Source: Turbatrix aceti
Lineage: Eukaryota; Nematoda; Chromadorea; Rhabditida; Panagrolaimidae
Assembly: GCA_963969345.1 (NCBI GenBank)
Contig: OZ017766.1
Coordinates: 11,842,001-11,906,000 of the forward strand
Direction: 5' to 3'
DNA length: 64,000 bases
The notes under the pieces were generated by a model that worked only from the letters and a program-made list of their open reading frames with translations, was not told the origin of the DNA and ran no database searches. The position numbers were made by a program, and so were the translations under genes. How positions within the stretch are numbered: the stretch's first letter is position 1; each line of letters opens with the position of its first letter. Shown piece by piece: positions 58,228 through 64,000 of this stretch.

Positions 58228-61200
58228 GTATCAAAAATACAAAACTTTTTCATTAAGAAATATCTGTAAAAAAAAGAACAAGTAGAGACAATTCAAAAAG
58301 GGGTATCAAAAAATGGTCCGATTGAACTTCATCATTGTTACGGGTTCTTTTCTTCATGAGAAAAAAAACAGTGATGCAGTCTCTGTTGGCCACATTCGGT
58401 ATAATCCTACAGGCAGGAAGAGGGGGAGGAGAATGAAATTATGCAAAAAAGGAGGTCTTACATTAGTGAAGTGGTGTAAATCAGTTGGCATAATTTTTTC
58501 ATACCAAACAGTTTGAAATTATTAAAACTTGTTTGCTTAAAACTATGTATGTAATTTGAAAAAAAAATTGAAGTCAAATCTTTTGTCTCAAAAAAACTTT
58601 AAAAAAAACGAGGGAAACAGAGTTTTCATTGTTCAACATAATTTTGCGTTCAAAACACATTTTTGTTTATTTCGAAAAGCTTAGAAAGCCACTGATATAA
58701 CATACTATTGTTTTTAGTCAAAATAGAAACAAAACAAAAAATCAAAAACACAAACACATTTTATTCCCAGTTTTTTCCCGCCATCTACTTGTTTGCATTT
58801 TCAGCAAAAAAAGCACTCCTAACAGAGACCACTTAGTAAAATGCCATCGCTTTTTTCCGGAATGGGATGCGGCCGAGTGGTGTTTTGATGGTGAGGGCAC
58901 GTAGATTCTATTCAAAGGGACAGAATCCTCACCAAACTCCCCAACGGGCAATTAGCCAGCCGTGTTGCCCTCCACCACCAGTCCTTGATGTCCTTGATGT
59001 GAGTGAGTGGTCTGTAATGAAAAAAAAGGGAGAAGAAGCAGGCTAACAACAAAATACCAATCCCTTTTCCTTGCGACAAAACTTTTTTTCCAAACAAGAA
59101 AAAAAATTAGAGACTACAAAACAGTCGGAAAATTTAGACAAAATAAGGAACAAACTTGTAAGCTTTTTTTGTTTTCAAAAAATATGGGACATCTGGGAGA
59201 ACAGAAGTATCACTTCAAAAATTAAAGGAAAGAAAAATTGTACATATAAGGAACAACAAAATCGCTCAAGTACCACTCATTCAGTCAGAGTAGCCGTGTA
59301 CAGTACCCCGTTTTGTAGGTGAATAATACTTCGAACTCTGGCCTTTTAACATAAACAATAAACGATAACAAAAGTGATAAAATTCATGTTTTTTCTGCTG
59401 ACCATTGAAAGTATAAAAATATTTTTTTGTTTTTATTTTTTGGCAAAATGTACTGGTAATTCGGTAAGAGCATGAAATATTAAAAACATGTACATATTAA
59501 AAACAATATTAATACCAATAAAAAACTATGTGTTTGACCTGAAAAAATCCACTCTCACATTAGTTTTTTTTGTACAGATGCTACAGTTTTTTGTACATAT
59601 TATATTGATATTTTTTTTACAGTCTGTATGTCAACATTTCCGCCAGAAAAAGTTATTTATCAGATCACGCATTTTTTACTTATGATAGAAATTACAAATG
59701 TTTGTTACGATAACGTTAGCAAAAAAACATGTCTGTGACGAACGTAAGCTGCACGCAGGCGCACACCTTTGCACGCAAACAAATAATTTTATTTTAGGAT
59801 AAAAGGAAAATATTGTTTTCTTTGCCAGAGAAAAATGCGACGTTATAGGTAAATTGAATACAAGTCGTAACAAACATAAACTCTAATTTTTAGCATTTGT
59901 GTTTCGTGCTGAAACAAAAAGGTTTAATCAACTTGAGTGACAGCAAACGTTTTAAAAAGAACGTAAACAGTGTTTTAGAAAGTTTAAAGTATCTATATGA
60001 AACAAATTCGCCGCTGACAGACTTTTTACCATCCAAACCAATTTTTACTCCCTTCCGTTGACACACCAATTTTTATTCATTATTTCTTAAAATTCAATGC
60101 TTGTTAAAACCATTTTATGGCTGTCCGGAAAGTTGAGTGATTTTGAACAAAAAGAAGCAACAATAACATAAATTTTTTTTCAATGGCATATGAAAGAATA
60201 GGTGCCCGGAAGACATACAAGAAAACTTTGTTGAAGCGCCGAAACTTCAGTCCCAGTGGCCAAAGTACGGTTTGGTTTGTTTCCGTCCAAGGAGACGCTG
60301 GACAGAAAGAAAAGTTCGTCCTGCTTATCTTCTACATAAAGTTCCTTGTTTCTATACATTCTTCCGCTTTGCTCCTTGCCGCGTAGCCTTTTTTATGTTG
60401 TTTTAATAAAAAGAATGACACGGTGTGAAGAAAGGAAAGACGCTATTCAAAAATTATGTAAAATATATTATTGCTTTTTAAAGTGAAAAAAAAAAGATAC
60501 TACACGATATTTATCAAAATTTCAAAGTATTACACCTGCACTTATGTGAAATGTTCAAAAAAGTAAATTTGAAAAAAAAAATTAAAAAAAAAATTATTTA
60601 AAACAATTGCAGTCAAGATTTTGTTGAACAATCGAAAGCGGCAAAAAACCAGCAGAACAATATACATGTAAAACACGGCAGATTGACTGTTGTTTTGAAC
60701 ATTTTTTATGTTGACTGTTCTCGATTTCTGCGCATTAAAAAAACCTAATTTGCCTCACAAAGAATAAAAAACGTATCGGCATTCTGCTGAAACATCATGT
60801 TATCCATTTTTCAAAATATTGTAACTAGGGAAAAAAGTAAGAATATTTAAGCCAAATCAAATAGACCAAATTTTGTGTGTGTGCTCATTATTATTTTTTT
60901 AGTCTTAAATCGACTCATACATAATTTATACGACAACACTTGTATGTTTAATACTACTTGATCGAGTCAATAAAAAATTTTTCAACTGCAAATTTAAAAC
61001 CAAAATGCGATAATATTTATGTCATCTGGTGTGTGGAAAACAAACATAATTTAGCAGACGTTTAATTTTTTCACAGATTTCTATTTATATTTACAAATGA
61101 AAGGTGCGACGAATACATACATATGTAAACCGGAAATGCAAAAAGTGCAGAAAAAATAATGTCTATACATGGAAAATCAAATCCGTCGACATAAAGATTA

Positions 61201-64000
61201 TAAAAATTTCAAGAAGGATATTAGCGCATTTACTTTTCTGAGTGAGTCACAAATTAATAGTATTCGGGCAAACACGGATGTTATCCATTGTTTGACGTTT
61301 TGAAAGTATGAAAGCTTAATAATTGATTTGTTTTCAAACAAAAATTAACAGATCTTTTCCAACTGCAAAAAAATAACAGTATAAAATATTACATTGGGCG
61401 TTCAGTATTTTTTGGCTCACTTTGCTTATAATTTTTCTCATTCTTACTTTTGTTGCTATTTCAAGCATTTATGTATTTCAAACCAAAAAATAGTACGAGA
61501 ACAAAAAAACTACAGTTCTTCTTGGTCGATGCACCATGTACCGAAAAAATGTTTAAGGTAGAAAAAGCGCAAGCCATTTGTAACTTTCAGTCTGCTACAA
61601 ACTGACTTTTGATCTGTTTGGTCTAGTTGACTATCTTAGTCGTCTTAAAAACGATAAACAAGTGTAGTAAAATTTAGATTGAACATTATAAATTGTCCAA
61701 AAACATCTCATAAATGTTCATAGACTATTCCTAACCAAATCAGCTAAATATTTGATTATACCAGAAGTTTCAACAAGGTTAGAGAGGGAGGACTATTAGA
61801 ATTTATTCCTGTTGCTGTCTATCAAAAAGACAGCATCCGACCAGCCACGCATCGGTATCCCATTCCGGTCTTGTGTTAGTCCCCGCGCTTGTTATTCTAT
61901 CACCAATTTATGCCGTGCTGTAGTTGCCTTTCAGGATGATGGATGCACAGGCGGGGACACTTAGATACTTGGAGACTCAAAAGATAGAACATCTTCGAAC
62001 AGATTTTAATGGGGCATTCGGACTACATATTTGGGATTAAGGGATTCCACAAAGAAAAGAGTACAATAAAAAATTAAATAACACTATAAATGATCCAAAC
62101 GATTTGGGACGTCTCAAATTAGGATTCGTTTCAAAGATGTGGAATTGAATCTAAATTAACTCAAAATAGTAACACATAGTAAGTTTTGCAAAAAAATAAT
62201 TTTTAACAAATCATACAAAACCTAAAAATGCAAGACACAACGTCTCATTTAGATATTTAAAGTAGTCAAAATGTTTAATTTATACCAATCCCGCCTCCTC
62301 CGCTGGCATCTAGCTTCTATTAAATTGCTTAATGTTCAGTCCAATTGGCCCAATTGACTTTACTGACGCGTCAGATGTTTACTACGTAGTTGTTATAAAA
62401 TTTGACCAATGTGGTTAAAGACGGTAGAGATCAAAAACACGAGAATTAACCGTTTATACTAATTTTGGACAATGGCAGACAAAAAGCGTGTCTGGGTCCG
62501 CATTTAGTAATTTTATGACGACGCGCTTTATTTTTAAAGCAAACATCTTTTATTTTAAAACTTACATGAGTTACATATAATTATATACTATCTGAAAAAT
62601 GCAACATCAAATTTGTGAATTCATTGTTTTGAGCAAACAAAATGCCAATTTTAGACCAAAAAATAACATCTTTAGTATATATATTTTTTAGTAAGAAAAT
62701 TTAAAAAAATCGTCATAGTGCTTTCTTCTTTAACGACAACCAGGGACTGTATGAATAACACTATGCACTTATTCACCAAACACCCCCCCCCGTATGCATG
62801 CGCAAAGACAGTGACAATTTAAAAGTCTTCTCATTTTTTCACACACAATACACACGCACACCAACTAAACATTTATTTAGAATCTAGCAATTTTCGTAGA
62901 AAAAAGCCTGAATTGCAGAACATGTGGCTTTTCAGCCTATAAAAGCGGAGTACAAATTGTACACTGACATGTGAAAGCGTACCATGTTTTTTGCACCTTT
63001 TCCATGCGAGAGAAAGCTTGAATTTAGATACGGAAAAAAATGCTTGAAAAAAAAATATGTTGTATCTGTTTTTTTTATGTACAGTATGGAAAAATTAATA
63101 CACTATTTCTAAATTTCAAGTATCTATTTTTTGAAATGTAAAAGAACGAGATTTTATGTTTTATTTTATTCGTAAAAAATTCTATATAACGAATTTATTT
63201 TAGTACATAATTTTTTACAATAAAATATCAAAATAGGTTGTAAAAAATTATGTAAAATGAAGTAACGTTAAACCAAAGATCAATATTATTTAAATAACCA
63301 AATGACTAAAATTTTTTTTTTCTATTTTTTTTTTCTAAAATTAATTAAGTAACCAAATGACTAAAATTTTTTTGGAAATCGCAATACTATTGTGCGGTTC
63401 GGTTTACTGAAATATAGTTTTGGAAAACAAATTTTAAGTTTTTAAACCCGTCACAAACTTAGCAGTCGTTGCGGTTTTGTTGCTAACTGCTATAAACATG
63501 ATAAACTTTGATTCAATTGAAAAATTGAATCAAAAATGTAAATTTATTAACTAAAAAAACATGTTTATTCGTCTCCTTTGAATGCGTCTTTACTTTTGAG
63601 CTTTTTTATACATATTTGCACCAAAAATAATTCAAATGTCATTGTCAAATACAACTTTTAGTTTAGCAACAAACCGTAATCTATTTGTATACATTTTAAA
63701 ACCTATCAGGGTTTCTGGTTGAATAGTCTATCATCAAGCAGAACACGCACGCCAGTTTAAAAATGTTTTCAAAAAAATAAAGTTCTGTGGGACAAAAAAA
63801 AGGAGATGAATGAACTGCCGAAATAACGTGACGAGAAACAAACAAACTCATAAATCTCTGCCAAAATGTTGACTGCTTTGCCTCGAGCCTACAGAAGGCA
63901 GTCATTTGGCTGCCGGTCAGAAGCCTACTGGCTCACAAAAAAAGGGAAGGCATCATGCTGCCATGAGTGTAGAAGTGCACATCAGTCACAAAATGGATAA
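58228..64000. other. Long AT-rich region without a confident gene
   Basis: No conserved family was recognised on either strand. A weak terminal-exon candidate on the minus strand runs from a TTTTCATTACAG acceptor at about 59012 to a stop near 58912, with AATAAA near 58762. Bases 61790-61985 are locally GC-richer and include a hairpin TGCTGTC/GACAGCA at 61813-61835. GTAACCAAATGACTAAAATTTTT is repeated at about 63294 and 63350. Poly-A/T runs are frequent. Confidence 0.5.

Noticed and set aside
58742..59097. Small minus-strand gene with terminal exon and poly(A) signal
   Set aside because: A splice acceptor and AATAAA are present, but no upstream exon or conserved protein could be found; kept only as a note in the region entry.

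Overview
The window is AT-rich DNA from a metazoan, most likely a nematode. Genes are split by introns with GTAAGT/GTGAGT-type donors and T-rich TTTCAG/TTTTAG acceptors. Several acceptors lie just before the start codon, as at trans-spliced or 5' UTR exons. The gene families (TWK-type K2P channel, GT14 Core-2/I-branching enzyme, Cys-loop anion channel, chemoreceptor-like 7TM receptor, ERG/FLI-type ETS factor without a Pointed domain) fit a nematode. Species and phylum are inference; no rRNA or marker gene is present. All exon models were rebuilt by hand from splice signals and reading phase.

Layout. 1-2559: tandem array of a 316-bp unit, ending exactly at a TTAA where a foldback element starts (2560-3350). 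3351-8560: repeats, inverted repeats and one poorly defined gene (7302-8126). 8632-9202 (+): Cu/Zn superoxide dismutase, convergent with a four-TM protein with an SR-rich tail (10624-9359, -). 10914-12426: hAT MITE and other element copies. 16185-12876 (-): ETS factor. 19765-22236 (+): K2P potassium channel with two cytoplasmic FN3 domains and two alternative first exons. 26939-29063 (+): glycerol kinase. 31471-29493 (-): Core-2/I-branching glycosyltransferase. 37365-33863 (-): ligand-gated anion channel followed 194 bp later by a peroxisomal dienoyl-CoA isomerase (ECH1). 42761-45110: chain of three TTAA-flanked elements, one carrying a nested hAT element. 46918-45859 (-): broken cathepsin L gene. 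49105-47656 (-): mitochondrial acetyl-CoA acetyltransferase. 49275-49600: tRNA-derived SINE with a perfect 12-bp target duplication. 52969-51198 (-): 7TM receptor. 53520-56085: inverted, diverged copy of the 6300-8060 region plus a third related foldback element. 56779-58129: 1.35-kb palindromic TTAA element. 58228-64000: no convincing gene.

The genes form no pathway-level cluster. ECH1, ACAT and glycerol kinase all belong to lipid metabolism but are far apart. The striking content is the mobile-element landscape: a family of long palindromic elements that use TTAA targets and sit end to end, hAT-type non-autonomous elements with exact 8-bp duplications, retroposons whose 3' tails grade into microsatellites, and a mobile or duplicated module containing both a foldback element and gene-like exons.
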